NCBI GenBank assembly: GCA_029168955.1
Contig: JAPDOI010000122.1
Span: 1,456,501-1,520,500, forward strand
Direction: 5' to 3'
From: Aplectana chamaeleonis
Lineage: Eukaryota > Nematoda > Chromadorea > Rhabditida > Cosmocercidae
DNA: 64,000 nucleotides
Shown here: positions 20,479 to 31,875 of the stretch, piece after piece
Position numbering within the stretch: position 1 is the stretch's first letter
Layout: each line of letters opens with the position of its first letter
Program-made: the position numbers and the translations under genes
Notes under the pieces: model-generated
What the model saw: only the letters and a program-made list of their open reading frames with translations
What the model was told of the DNA's origin: nothing
The model's database searches: none

Positions 20479-22079
20479 CCACAGTCATTATCAGGACGTT
20501 TACATGAAATTAAGGCGTACTTTTGCTCAGAGTTCTGCTGATCTGACAGAAATGCTCTCTCCCTAACATACACGAAGATCAAGTGAGAATAATGGAAGAA
20601 ATCTGTTCACATAGTGAATCCGATTCCCATAAAGATTTTTTATTAAGCGCTCATGTACATATGTATGTAGTCCCACGATGCATTACCGCCAACCAGAAAG
20701 ATTTCAGGGTATTTCCTATTAGCAGAAAATACGCCAAACACTCAGGAACTTTCACTTTGATTGCTCATTCAGCCCCAAAAAAAAACATCGAGTGATTTTT
20801 TCTTGTCGAACTTCACTGAATGCTGGTTTACTGCACGTCCAGGTCAGTCGGATTTCCACTAATCGCCCTTGTTCGAGCTTGGCTTGACAATGAAGAGAGA
20901 AGTAGATTATGGCGTAAGAAACCCGCCTTGGTGAACCCGTTTGACGGCGTGATCGGCCAAAAGACCGACTGTCTACACCCCCATCGTCCCGTCCGTCGCC
21001 TCTCGATGACGGCTAGAGGAAGAGGGCAACAGCATAGTCTGTTGCTGTCGCGAGTGGGGCCGGGACGGGGCGGTCAATTCCGGCTGATGGACCGGCTTGC
21101 GATGCGATTTTTGTTTCTTCGTTGTCCATCCCAGGAATTCGCATCCACTGAGAACGATCAGCATGTTCATATCGCCGCTGTCGAAATCATTCGTCACCCC
21201 CATCATTCATCGTCATTCAAATTTAGTTTCTTTCGTTCACAAACGAAGCTCTCGCACCCATCATCCGGATTCATTATGACGCTGTTTTTGAGGTGTTGAA
21301 GCGTTTGGTTGGTTGTTGTAAATGTCTTAGACGCTAAAGTTGGCCTCCTGCTACAATATTGGACTAACTGGCCGAGATTCTTGAACGAGTGTGGGTGCCA
21401 GCTGGGTTTGTTACAAAATGTTCCCACGTTCGGTGTTACAAAAGGTTCCCACAAAATGTTCCCAAGTTCGGTTATCACTCGGCCACGCTTGGGTGCCACC
21501 GAACCGTATGCCCGTGTTTCCTGACCGGGTCCCAACCAGCACTTTGTAGGTGCGACCTCGAGGGATTCAGCAGAAGTAGCTTAAGCCTAGCGATAACGCC
21601 CTGCTAGCCTGTAAAGTCATTTTCAGCAAACCCAACTTTGACCGACACTCGTTCATGAATACATACCTGCCCTGATGGCGTAAGGTCTACCGGAACTGGT
21701 GTCATAATGGGCTTGCTTATCGATCATTCTTTCTGATCAGCTGTGGTTTTAACGGTCAGCTGTTTACTGTTTCTACAGCTGGGGTCTTGTCACTGAAAAC
21801 AATACCTAAAGGTAGAGTCCATGACGGAAACCGTCATCGAGTTTTCACTACAAATCAATAGGTGCGGGGCTCATGGCAGCATGCCGAGAAACGTCTGGAA
21901 AAGAGCCCCAAGTAGCCCTACACGGCCCTGAACTTCTGTGTAAAGCGCAATCACCGCCCATTCCCTTCAACGGCCACTGATCGAAACATGCAGCTGAAAA
22001 ACCGTCTCCGAGAAGAAAACAATATTCAAATGGGGTAAGTTGATCCAATCCGTGCATCATGGGGAATAGTTTGATCATT
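20479..22079. other. Anonymous DNA
   Basis: The longest frame (20820-21299, 159 codons) has no recognisable domain, and an equally open frame faces it on the minus strand, so it is not called. Around 21405-21475 the phrase 'AAATGTTCCCAC' or 'AAAGGTTCCCAC' is repeated three times. Nothing else can be supported. Confidence 0.45.
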
Positions 22080-22830
22080 TGATCATAGTATGTTCTCTAG
22101 AAGTTCTTTCCGTTGTTGTGATCAATAGGAGAGAAGTGGGCGGGAATGGAGCTTTGAAGAGAAGTTCAGAGCCGTGTAGGGTTATTTGAGGCTTATTTCA
22201 GTAGTTTCTCGACATTGCTGCCGCCACAGGCTCCGAAATTTTCAAATTTGGGTAAAAACTCGGTAAAAGTTTTTGTCGTGGACACTCTGAACAAACTATT
22301 GGTATCCAGACCTTATTCGCAACTGCACCGCAGCTTTTCTCCGGGCGGCGTACTGCACCCTCTATTTCGGAGCGAAATCTTCTCGGTCCTATCGTTTGCG
22401 TGTGAGCGCGTATGCTGCTTCCCTTCTTTTCCGCTCTCATCCGCTGTCTCATCCTTTGCTCCGCAAACACGCGTAAAAAACGAAGCAAATTTCGCTCCGA
22501 AATAGAGGATATGCATGTATGTGTGCGCTCTTCACTCATTCAATAGGGAGTGATCAGACCTTGCTGCCAGAAGTACGCATGTGTCGTGGTTATTTGAGGC
22601 GCTGAATACCAATATGGGACACGTTTTTGATAATTTGAACGATAAAGACAGTTTACGGCAGATAAATTTTATTTTTACCAATAGAGCTCGCAACTCCAAC
22701 GCTCATAACTTTTTCTTTTACTATTGCTCGAGCAGCTAGGATAGGGTTTTTATGACTATCCGGGAGTTAATCGATCAGAAAAACCTGGTTTGAGTAAAAG
22801 TTCTGGCAGCCAGGTCTGGTCATTCCCTTG
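22080..22830. repeat. Probable decayed foldback element with a perfect 20-bp inverted repeat
   Basis: CCTCTATTTCGGAGCGAAAT at 22359-22378 is exactly inverted at 22489-22508. Outside it are looser pairs ('ATCCAGACCTTATT' against 'ATCAGACCTTGCTGCCAG'), and 'GTTATTTGAGG' occurs at about 22182 and 22590. The segment 'GGTTATTTGAGGCGCTGAATACCAA' (22590-22614, quoted in part) is shared with the inverse of 42500-42530. Ends not determined. Confidence 0.55.
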
Positions 22831-23878
22831 TCAGATTCAGTGCAACATAGACGCTTAAGATGAAAGATCTGAAGTAAACTTTACACGTTGATCGACGCAC
22901 AATGCGCATCATCCATATTGATTGTTTATCGATGCAAGTCACGAACACTATGCCGCGTCGCTGGTCTCGGGACGTATATGTACTTTAGTTCATCAGTGTG
23001 AGTAGCCTCATTTGAGTTGAAAATGGTCTTTTTCTGTTTTAATATGAAATAAACTCGAGCATACGTTATTTCTAGCCTGCGAAAAATAGGAAAAAACTTT
23101 ATCGACTTTATAAAGAGGGTTCAATTCAATTTAAAAGAGATACCTTTTTCTCTGACCGTCAATGTGGAACAAAAATCCTATGTTTTGCCATATGTATTTA
23201 TAGCGTTCGCGAAGCGGGAAATTTTGAATAAAAACGCATCAGATTTATACATTCAGAAAAAGTGACAAGTAACTATTAATCAACCATTATGAAGTTTATA
23301 AGTAAAATTTTCCACAATATATCATAAGAGGAGGAAGATACAGTCAGCTTCTACCCTATCACTAGACCAAAAAAAATTTGTCGAATTCACCTAATTTCAG
23401 AACTTACTCATCTTCGACAAAAGAAAATGTTATGCTTTCCAAAGCCTCTTCCAATTTGGATAAATAATTTGCTTTAATCTCAGAGTTCCTTGTTTCAATA
23501 ACACTATTAGTAACCTGACGAAACTGAAATATTTGGCGTAACTAGCATTATCTGTAGATTGAGAAACACTGAAAAATTCATGTGAAAAAACCGTCTACGA
23601 AATGAAATGTCAATGATTTTCAAAGAAAGATTTTTTCTATGAAGCTCATACTCACTTCCAACGATTTTTTTTTAATCGGGCCATGAAAGTTTGTCTCAAC
23701 ATTATCATAAGCTGTCGCAAAACACACTTCCGGTTCTGAGGAAATACATGACGCCACTGTTTCTAACTGTTTACCCGAGTGCGATTCAAGGCTGATGACG
23801 GCTCGTTTTTGTTTTGTCTAGAAGCCGCCACAGGTCGCCACCTTTCCTGTGTGATAGTTACACATTTACGTGTGCATT
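22831..23878. other. Anonymous AT-rich DNA
   Basis: No gene, RNA or bounded repeat recognised. This block lies upstream of the secreted-peptide candidate and would hold its promoter if that gene is real. No convincing TATA box or SL1 trans-splice acceptor was identified close to the reading frame. Confidence 0.4.
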
Positions 23879-24096
23879 GTGAAAATAGTGAGAAAAATCC
23901 TGACTACGAACTCCTTCTTCCTACTGTTTTTAGTTTTTGTCGGCGTCGCTGCCTATCCTTATCCAGGATCTGAACGGTCCTTCCCGATAATCACACCGGG
24001 AGGTACGCATTTAATAGTTGTTTCTACCATACCTTTCTAGTAAACGAAAGTGCCCCACCCTCAGATCGAATCCGAAATTTTTTTTATAAAAAGTGA
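23879..24096 (+). CDS. Candidate small secreted peptide, two exons, no ATG
   Basis: Exon 1 (23879-24002) reads 'VRKILTTNSFFLLFLVFVGV' then 'AAYPYPGSERSFPIITPG': basic residues, a hydrophobic core and a small-residue cleavage site, the layout of a signal peptide. A G|GTACGC donor at 24002/24003 and a TTTCTAG acceptor ending at 24040 define a 38-nt intron. The joined frame continues 'VNESAPPSDRIRNFFYKK' to TGA at 24094-24096, 59 codons in all from the GTG at 23879. No in-frame ATG exists after the upstream stop, so the start is lost, is non-canonical, or lies in an unseen exon. The mature part of about 34 residues is proline-rich and basic at its end. Function unknown. A pseudogene or chance frame remains possible. 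Confidence 0.35.
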
Positions 24097-26101
24097 TTTA
24101 GGTGTCTTTATTTTTGCTTAGAAATCTAAAAGTCGGGTATACAATCGCTACTTCCAAGGCAACCAAGTTCTTCGGCAGCCGCGTTGGAAGGTGCTTCGCG
24201 TGTCGGAATTATGACCGAAAGTAGAAGAATAACCGACCAGGGTGAACGATGCACCATTTGAGATCGTTCTAAAGCAGAATCTCGCGTATAAATCACGTCA
24301 TTGCTAAGGGAAGCCACGACGCTGCTCGGCGGGAAAATTGGCGTGCGGGAGGGCGCGCGAAGGTGGTTATCAGATAAATGATTTGGCGCCCAAAGACTGA
24401 GTGTGGCTTCCTCATTAAATCTCATTAATTGAATTTTAAAAAAAATTGTAAAATTTTCACAGGAAAAACTATAAAAACGTTAAACTTGGAATAAGTTTTG
24501 ATAAAATTTTTATAAATTCTTCAAAAACTTTTTTTTCATTCACTACAATCACTCGTAAAAACTCTAGAACATCTGGAATCATGGAACTTCTGCATTTCTG
24601 GGTGCATTTTGGATCGATAAAGGGCTTCAATAAAGTAATAATTCAGTATTCAGGTAACCAATGATTGATACTAAAAAAGGAGAAAATCAATACATAATAA
24701 AGGTGGGATGAATATAAAATTTCGAAAATAATATAAAATTAAAAGTAAACAAAATGTTAAATACATTTGATATGAATTAATATTCTGATGGAAAATAATA
24801 ATATTGACACGACTCGTTTTTTTTTGTTTTTCAACAAGGTTTACAAATGCTGAAAAGCTTGCCTATTTCTTAAAATTCTCAGGATTTGAACCACATTCGA
24901 AATTTCATTGGTTTCGAGAATTTGAATCTTGCTTTAAACTTTCAGAATCTGATTAAAATTTTAAGTTCCAAAAATTTAAATGTAACTCAGTTTTTCACAA
25001 CATGAAGTAAATTCGAAAATTTGAAAAAAAAAGAATTCACAATTAAAACATCAGCATTTGAATTAAATTCAAATTTTTCAAAGTTGGAATAAATTCGCAG
25101 TGAGCAAATCTTAATAACTGCCGACTTTTCAAAACTTGAAATGAGGGAAAGGTTTGGAAAAAAACGTTAGATGGATTGGAAAATTCGAAAAAATTTGGAA
25201 TTTCAAATTCAAAAATAAATTGGAACTTCAGAACCAGATAACTAATGAGGATTGAATCCAGAATTTCCGAACTATGAACTATTTTCTAATGTGAAAAAGA
25301 TAAATCGAATGCAGAGTTCTCGAATTAAATACAGATTAACAAAATCTGAAACAAATCGTGAGTTTTCAAAAACAAAACAGGAAAAATTGTGATTAAATTC
25401 GATTGATTATTATGCAGACTTTAGTGACGTAGATAAAGCTGGTATTACCTGCGTAGTGGAAGTTCGAAACCTGAAAAATAGAAAATTCTATAAAGAATCG
25501 ATTTCGAGAAGCAGAAGTAAGATTGAATTAAATTCTGAATTCTTGAAATTTGAGTCTTAAAAAGTCCTAAAAATTTGTAGTCTTTAAAATTGAATCTACT
25601 AACAAATTTCCTAAACTTGAAATAACCAAGAGCTTTCCAAAAAAAATAATATAAAATTAACATTTTGAGAAAAAGGGATGTTCAAAATCAAAAATAATTC
25701 CAAACCAAATTCAGAAATTTCGACATCAGAATAAATTTCCCATGTAAAAATTGAAACAAACGAAAAACTTTTGAATTAAACTCGTTTTCATAAAATCTGA
25801 AACAAATCGAACATTTTCAAAAATTAAAAATTGCGAAGAAAGTTAAAATTAAATTCAGTTAATCATACATTAGTCAAGTAGTTGAAGACTGGTGTTACCT
25901 GCGTAGTGCGGGCCAACTCCAATATTACAGTCGTCACCCACACTACTGCGAGTTGATCCGAGAGCTGGAAACAACTTTACAAATTTTCAGAGCAGTCGAA
26001 TGAAATTCGAAAAGCTATCAAAAAGGTCTTCAAGTTCGCATTGAGCATACATTGGAAAATTTGCGAGGTTTCTCCGATTAGCGGAAAATGCCCAGTATTT
26101 A
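24097..26101. other. AT-rich degenerate sequence with a ~450-bp duplication
   Basis: From about 24440 to 25870 the sequence is built from words such as AAATTCGAAAATTTGAA and GAATTAAATTC, giving no coding signal. The phrase 'GGT(A/G)TTACCTGCGTAGTG' occurs at 25441 and again at 25891. It is preceded in both cases by similar AT-rich sequence and 'TTAGT.A.GTAG', consistent with an old tandem duplication of a ~450-bp unit. A minus-strand frame at 24126-24425 is unrecognised. Confidence 0.5.
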
Positions 26102-26157
26102 CTCTGCAGTATACTTGTTCCGAATCGAATAATCGGATGAGTATCCGACTGTTTCGG

Positions 26158-26420
26158 TCGGATAAAAAAGTCGACTTTTTATTCGTAAAGTCGGATATTC
26201 GAAAAAGCCCGATATCCGACTATAGTCGAAAAGTCGAATATTCGAAAAAGTGCGATATTCCACTACAGTCGAATATTAGAAAAAGGGCGATATCCGACTC
26301 TAGTCGAAAAGTCGAATATTCGAAAAAGTCCGATATCCGACTACAGTCGAAAAGTCGAATATTTGAAAGGGTTATATCCGACTACAGTCGAAACGTCGGA
26401 TATTCGTATAGTTCAAAATC
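26158..26420. repeat. Left subterminal 43-bp array
   Basis: Opens with GTCGGATAAAAAAGTCGAC, then about five units of GTCGAAAAGTCGAATATTCG followed by AAAAAGTGCGATATCCGACT plus ATA. Each unit contains the palindrome CGAATATTCG. One unit is shortened near 26270. A long open frame across it is a product of the repeat (43 bp cycles through all three frames) and is not a gene. Confidence 0.9.
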
Positions 26421-27305
26421 CGAATATTGTCGCAAAGTCGGATCTTACATCTGACCACAAAAAAACCGCTTGTCAATCACACTCCTAGAAAATAATCACG
26501 CTTATCCGGGAATATGTATTTGATTTTAGTTATTCATTTAAACACAGTATTTAATTATATTTGCTTTTGGAAGAAACTTTGTGGGTGTAGGCCAGATGGG
26601 AGCGATTTTTTAAGAAACCTTATTGATGTTGCAGACAGACTTCCGCTATTTGTTGAACGACTACGGTGAGATTCCAAACTATAGAGGCACCATGTTTTCG
26701 TGCGACCGATGAATCGTTGTGGGCGTCTGTCAAGTTTTCCCTTTCATATTCAACAGCTCACAACTCTGCCCATGGGTAGCAAGGTGCCCTCAAGGGAGCG
26801 GCCTGTTACGCCCTCTAATTCCGTAGAGCAGAATATTTTGGGTTCTGGCGACGCTTGCTAAAACCTGCTTCGTCTTGCATCAGTGGTGCAAGGGTGCAAA
26901 CTCTAAGCATATTCCACGCAGAAACGAAGGCGAAGTTCTCTATTCCGATCTCGCTGTCGCTAAGCCCTTGAATTCTTGCCTTAATTGTAGCGAGAATTTA
27001 TGGGCCAGGGTTGGGCAGGCTCGCAACAGGTCGCCAGGGGAGGTCGTAAAAATTCTGGTAATTTTTGAACAAAAATGAAAATTTGAGGGGGGGTGGGCTC
27101 GTAAAATTTTTGGAAAAATGGCGTTTATCTTCCAACCACTTGTAAAGGTAGAATGAGGTAGGAGTAGTAAGTCGCGTAGTAAGTAGTAAGTAAATTGATT
27201 TTTTCAAGTTTTTTCACAAGCCTACCCATGAAAAATAACCGTTGCGTCGGTAACTCCCGTGTCGTAACTGTGGCTCAACGCCGGTCCCAACGAGGATTGT
27301 CTTAA

Positions 27306-27791
27306 AGGCAGTGTTCACGATGAAAAATGTGTTACAGTTTACACTAAGAATGGGTAGTGGAGGGGCATACTGTAACGTTGACGTCGAAAGAACGCATGAA
27401 AACGAGCCAGGAAAAGCTCCAAAAGAGCCCGAAGTTGCCAATTCGAGCGCAAGGCAAACCTCAAAAGCGCAATACACGCCCACCGACGTGAACAGATGAA
27501 TGCTCGAGATCGTGAGATGAGCGATGATTTCCAATCACTAGCCCCGTTTTCCCCCTCATTCTCAACTTCTCTCTTTACCCAGGTCAGCTCGCATACATCG
27601 GCTGCAAAAGACGGAAGTTACAAGCCTCGGACAACTCGTCCACCACGTTTCCTTATTTCAATCTTTAAGGGACCATAACTCCGTTCTCAGAAGGTCTTGT
27701 ACGATTTCAGAGACATCATTGGAATCAGCATGGGGCCGTTCTCAAGATAGACGGAAAAACAGAAAAACGATTTTCATCGTGAACACTGCCT
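27306..27791 (+). mobile_element. TTAA-type MITE, family B, copy 2
   Basis: Clean TTAA at 27302-27305 and 27792-27795, with ends AGGCAGTGTTCACGATGAAA and its complement. At 486 bp this is the best-preserved family B copy and serves as the reference for the others. It is nested in the 26110-29138 element. Non-coding. Confidence 0.92.
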
Positions 27792-27941
27792 TTAAAAAGG
27801 AATAACTCTGCGAAGGCAGCGAGCCATGTGGACTTCAAGATGTCAAATTAAAGAGATTTAGTACTAAATATAGTGATATAGTGGCCACGATATTAGTCTT
27901 GAAATTTTTTTCATCCCAAGAAGGGCGGGGGAGTTTGTAAA

Positions 27942-27983
27942 ACCAACACTACGAACGGCATGGATGCCGTTCGTAGTGCTGGT
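27942..27983. repeat. 20-bp hairpin
   Basis: ACCAACACTACGAACGGCAT (27942-27961) is inverted at 27964-27983 with a single mismatch and a 2-base loop. Function unknown. It could be a relic of snap-back synthesis, as at 13352. Confidence 0.85.
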
Positions 27984-28682
27984 CCAGTCATCTCACGAAG
28001 CGACCACTTGATACTCTGTGGCTGATCGTGGAGGGTGACCCCAAACCGCTCAATGGAATACCGTGCCAAGAATACTTTTGACTGCGGGGATGGTGCACGC
28101 CGTGGGAAGAAACGGCAGTGCGGTCGATCGCAGCGGAGATTGCCCTGTACTTCTGATCAGGACAGAGTGGATCGATCAAGGCGAGAATCTCCCACCCTTT
28201 TTTCCGCATCCTCGGCAAGAATTTCCGTAGTTCGTGAAGGTGGCGTAGCTTAAATTCCACCAAATATGTCCGTAGCTTACATAAATTCTCGCGATAAAAT
28301 TAGACTAGACACCTCCAAAACCCTAGAAATCTCATGTACTCGTTTGAGGCATTTCGCGACCCGTCGGCAGAGAGCAGATTCTCCCAGGAAGAATTATTTC
28401 TAGCAACTTTCTTGAAACTTCTATGTTTTTTACGTTGTTCCCAAACTGTAGAGGCACTTGTCTTTACGGTAGTAGAACTCTGAATATGTGACATTTCATA
28501 GCAAACCAAAATCTGATAGGCTCTCTACCGTAATAATCAGCTTCAAAAACAAGGTTACATATAGAATTGACCTAATTTCTTTACAAGCAAATCGGACCGC
28601 TCTGACTGATCGGCGAAAGCATTCATTGCGGACTGCATTTTTCACATCTAAATTGAAGAATATATCACGCTAGCAGTTTATT

Positions 28683-28835
28683 GCTACGGAAACTCCGCCA
28701 GATATAAGCTCTTACCACGAAACCTGTGGCAAATACTATTAGGCACGCCTAAACATCCGCAAAGCAGCCATATCGCTCTGATTTTGGTTTGAAAAGTGAT
28801 GTTTTAATCTGTCAGAACGCCCGCGAGTGGATGAG
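28683..28835. repeat. Copy of the 1680-1827 repeat segment
   Basis: Shares 'GAAACTCCGCCA.ATAT', 'TTACCACGAAA', 'CCGC', 'TTTTAA.CTG' and 'CCCGCGA' in the same order as 1680-1827. The terminal bases are degraded to GAGTG.ATGAGTG. An interspersed repeat fragment inside the 3-kb element. Confidence 0.5.
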
Positions 28836-28894
28836 TGAAAAATCTATAAGTTTTCATGTAAAAAAACAGTTGCTTGCCCCTCAATTTTTTTCAT

Positions 28895-29112
28895 AGTCGG
28901 ATAAAAAGTCGACTTTTTATTCGAAAAGTCGAATATTCGAAAAAGTCTCATATCCGACTACAGTCGAAAAGTCGAATATTCGAAAAAGTGCGATATCCGA
29001 CTATAGTCGAAAAGTCGAATATTCGAAGAAGTGCGATATTCGACTACAGTCGAAAAGTCGAATATTCGAGAAAATGCGATATCCGACTATAGTCGAAAAG
29101 TCGGATATTCGA
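28895..29112. repeat. Right subterminal 43-bp array
   Basis: Opens with GTCGGATAAAAAGTCGACTT, the same lead-in as the left array, followed by about four and a half units of the same 43-bp repeat in the same orientation, and stops 26 bp short of the right terminus. Unlike the extreme ends, the arrays are direct rather than inverted repeats of each other. Confidence 0.9.
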
Positions 29113-29146
29113 AATGAACTTCATTTGGAACAAGTATACTCTGCAG

Positions 29147-29811
29147 CCTCTCAACTGAATTTAGGAAAGGCCGTTACATTTTGAAATTGAAACCCCAATC
29201 CGTGTGAATTGATGTTCAGTGCGCGACGCAACCACTTCTGCCAATTTCTATTTACAATGTTTCTACGAAGGGAACGTTGGTGACTGACTCTGGCAACTCT
29301 TCGTGGGCATGCATGCGTTCGTCGAGAAGAGAGTAATTATCTCGGGCGCGCCAGTTTATGGCTCACCTCAGGTACTTCGAGTAGGCGAACTGTACAAAAA
29401 TGGACTTTCTCTGAACTTTTTTGTCGATTCGGATAGAGGGCGAAGTGTACATTGAAATGGTACCACTTACTATGGGGAAAAATTGAGAAAGAAACGAGTC
29501 ATGGCGAAAAGTCGCAAAAGTCGCGATTTCGCGACTTTCACAACTTCTTTGAGTAAATTAGGGCGAGTATTGTAGCATATATTTGAAGAAGCGACATCTG
29601 CGTATTCGCGTACCCGAGCTTCCGTCGCTATAACATTCGGGCGCTCTATGCTCGCAACTGGCACACTTTGTAATAATTACGTAATGTTTCTCTAGCCTCT
29701 TTGACAGAATTCGCTCGAAGCCAGAGCAGAATTTTTCCAAATTACCACCATACGCATCTGAATTGTTCACAAATTGTGCAACAGCAAACAAGATTTCACA
29801 CTGATTTGCTC
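29147..29811. other. Anonymous DNA
   Basis: Nothing recognised. Between 29495 and 29550 'CGAAAAGTCGCAAAAGTCGCGA' type words recall the 43-bp unit but are not arrayed. Minus-strand frames at 29470-29821 show no motif. Confidence 0.4.
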
Positions 29812-29815
29812 CTAA

Positions 29816-31394
29816 AGGCACAGTCCAACCTCAGGGTCGAAATCTGAGTTTCTCTAATAGTTGTAAGGTAGACCCACCTTGTAGGACACATGTCAAGTGT
29901 GAGCCCTCATCTCCTCCGAATGAGCGAGATATAGGAGTAAGCTACCCTGAGGCGCCCACAAAAAAACCTTTTTAACACGCCCCCTTCGATGACTTTTCGG
30001 GCTCAATAGTAGCGAGACGAGCGATTGTTTCTGATCAATCTCAGACAGTAGCAGGCCCGGAGCGCAACCGGCTTTGCCTCTCCCCGGCCATTACAACCGA
30101 AACGCAGAGCAGTTGATATTCAAACTTGCCGTGCGTTTCGGTTGTGATTGCAACGTGCAGTGCGCTCAGGTTGCTCCCCGGTCCACATGCGTTGACTGAC
30201 GCGCGCATTTCGAAATTAGATGAATCGATTGAAATAATGAAGAGCATCTGTGCTCCCTGTGATTTTTGAGTGGGATTCTCACTGTTTCTTTTGTGGAGCT
30301 TGTAATTGATTTCTTCTGCTCCATTTGCGCTCAATATTCGACCATCCTAAAATTCATTCTATTATTCACATTTGTGCAATATTTAGACTGTCTTAAAAAA
30401 ATAAAACGTTAACATGACCTTCCGAACGCATTTTGCAACGCATGGAGGGAATTTTTCCAATCTATTTATTCATTCCGAAAAAAAATGAGAAAAACGAATC
30501 GCTCGCGTTCTTCCATTTAGTCATCCACTCCTCAAAATCAAGAAGTTCTGAATCAAAGAAAAAGAAAAATCAAAGAAAAAGAAAAATTGATTCGGGAGGG
30601 TTATTTGGATTTAATACGCATTCTGAGTGCTCTAAATTACGATAATTCTAAGCAGGGGAAAGTGTCTTAAGCTTAGGTATTTCATAATCAGCACTAGCTT
30701 AGAAAAGAGACAATTAAGGGTCACTTTAATCCAAGCAAATTGAATAGGGTGGGGTTATTCGGTGAATGTGTGGAAATCGCTGGATTGTTTCTTGAAAAAT
30801 CGATTAGCAAAATGGGTGCGATAGTCGATCAGCGAAGCGTATGAACTACGTCGAGGTATCAATTTTTGCAGCTGCGTTGCTACAATCGGTTCATAGAAAA
30901 CGCCCGGGGCGCAACCGTCTACGCTGGATGATGCACTATGACGTCATCATCCGACAGTTGCGCTCTGGGCGCTGCGTGAATCACTTTCGTCTGTAGGACC
31001 CGGAGCGCAACGTATGTGGCCTGCATCGCAATATATGTGGCCCGGAAATTGCCAAATTTGTCACCCTGAGCGCAACATAGACGCGGCTCCGGGTGCATTC
31101 GGGGTGGGCTCAGGGCCTGCTATCGTCTGAGATAGCTTCGCTCCTTCTTTTACTCTCAGTCCCTCTATCCATTCAGGACCGCTCCCACACATTGGTTGCG
31201 GATGACGTAAATCACTAGCCTCGGACAACTCGCCCACCGTGCTTTCGCCGCTCAATTTCAGGCGCTCTTCGATGAACCTAAACTCCGTTTCCAAAGGGGG
31301 TTGTGTGATTCCAGAGGCATCAATGGAATCATCGTGAGACCGTCTTTAAGATAAGCAGTAAAACAGAAAACGTATTCTGAGTTGGGTCTGTGCC
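29816..31394 (+). mobile_element. TTAA-type MITE, family E, copy 2, split by a nested element
   Basis: The left part, 29816-30039, starts AGGCACAGTCCAACCTCAG after CTAA (29812-29815). The right part, 31132-31394, ends with the complement GGGTCTGTGCC before TTAA 31395-31398. Joined, the two parts make ~487 bp matching family E at 13542-14018. The split lies within the core at '..TTTCTGATCAA/AGCTTCGCTCC'. Confidence 0.85.
30040..31131. mobile_element. CTCAG-ended TIR element, 1092 bp, nested in family E
   Basis: Left end CTCAGACAGTAGCAGGCCC; the right end is the complement of CTCAGACGATAGCAGGCCC. It is flanked by AT at 30038-30039 and 31132-31133; removing the element plus one AT restores the family E core. 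Subterminal sequences at both ends are rich in 'CCGGAGCGCAAC', repeated near 30056, 30960, 31000 and 31068. The overlapping minus-strand frames have no motif. Non-autonomous. Confidence 0.85.
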
Positions 31395-31411
31395 TTAAGC
31401 TTTTAGCTTGA

Positions 31412-31871
31412 AAGCAGTGTTCACGATAAAGCTCGTTTCCGAGTTTTAAGTATGAAACGTAACGGTAACAGATGCTGGAGGGGAGAGGGTTGGAGAAAGC
31501 TCTGGAAACTATTCAGAAATCGATAAAAACGGCGGCGAAGTGAAGACTTCCTTATCCCAGTACGCCTGCCCTTATCCCGCTCCACCCCCTTCTGATGAGC
31601 TTCTGGCGCCGCGGACGCTTCGATGGCGAATTGCGAAGCGACTCCTCCACGTCCAGCTTGATCGATTCGCGCAGATTTCGCCATTATCGCCCGCTTGCGG
31701 AAACTAGCAGGACCCGTAAGCTCGTCCACGCCCTGAACGTTAGAAACTGCTGTTTTAGCTCATTCTGAGCGCTTTTCTTACCTGTTTCTCTACTACATAC
31801 TTCATAGCTCACGACCGAACAGCCCCATTTTTGAGTCGGACTCGAATATGATGTTCATCCTGAACACTGCT
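31412..31871 (+). mobile_element. TTAA-type MITE, family D, copy 1
   Basis: A 460-bp non-coding element with ends AAGCAGTGTTCACGATAAA and TGAACACTGCT. Flanks TTGA (31408-31411) and TTTA (31872-31875) are degraded TTAA. It aligns end to end with 40649-41108 (also 460 bp): 'CAGATGCTGGA', 'GAAATCGATAAAAACGG', 'CTTTTAGCTCA.TCTGAGC'. Separated from family E by only 13 bp. Confidence 0.85.
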
Positions 31872-31875
31872 TTTA

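Larger units (their letters stand above)
26110..29138. mobile_element. 3.03-kb non-autonomous TIR element with exact 8-bp target duplication
   Basis: Short inverted ends TATACTTGTTCC(G/A)AAT lie between identical octamers CTCTGCAG at 26102-26109 and 29139-29146. Just inside each end is an array of a 43-bp unit, in the same orientation at both ends. The 8-bp duplication suggests hAT (or another 8-bp-duplicating superfamily), but the terminal bases are not the usual CAGNG, so the class is an inference. No transposase frame was found. A family B MITE (27306-27791) and a piece of the array seen at 1680-1827 (28683-28835) lie inside. Confidence 0.8.

Noticed and set aside
20820..21299. 159-codon open frame, possible host gene
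   Set aside because: No recognisable domain, no plausible splice structure, and an open frame on the opposite strand at the same place.
26041..26454. 137-codon open frame with repeated 'KVEYSKKCDI' segments
   Set aside because: It is the translation of the 43-bp tandem array; the same happens at 28874-29092. There is no independent coding signal.
26158..29112. CRISPR-like arrays of 43-bp palindromic repeats
   Set aside because: Units are directly contiguous without unique spacers, and the setting is a eukaryotic transposon.
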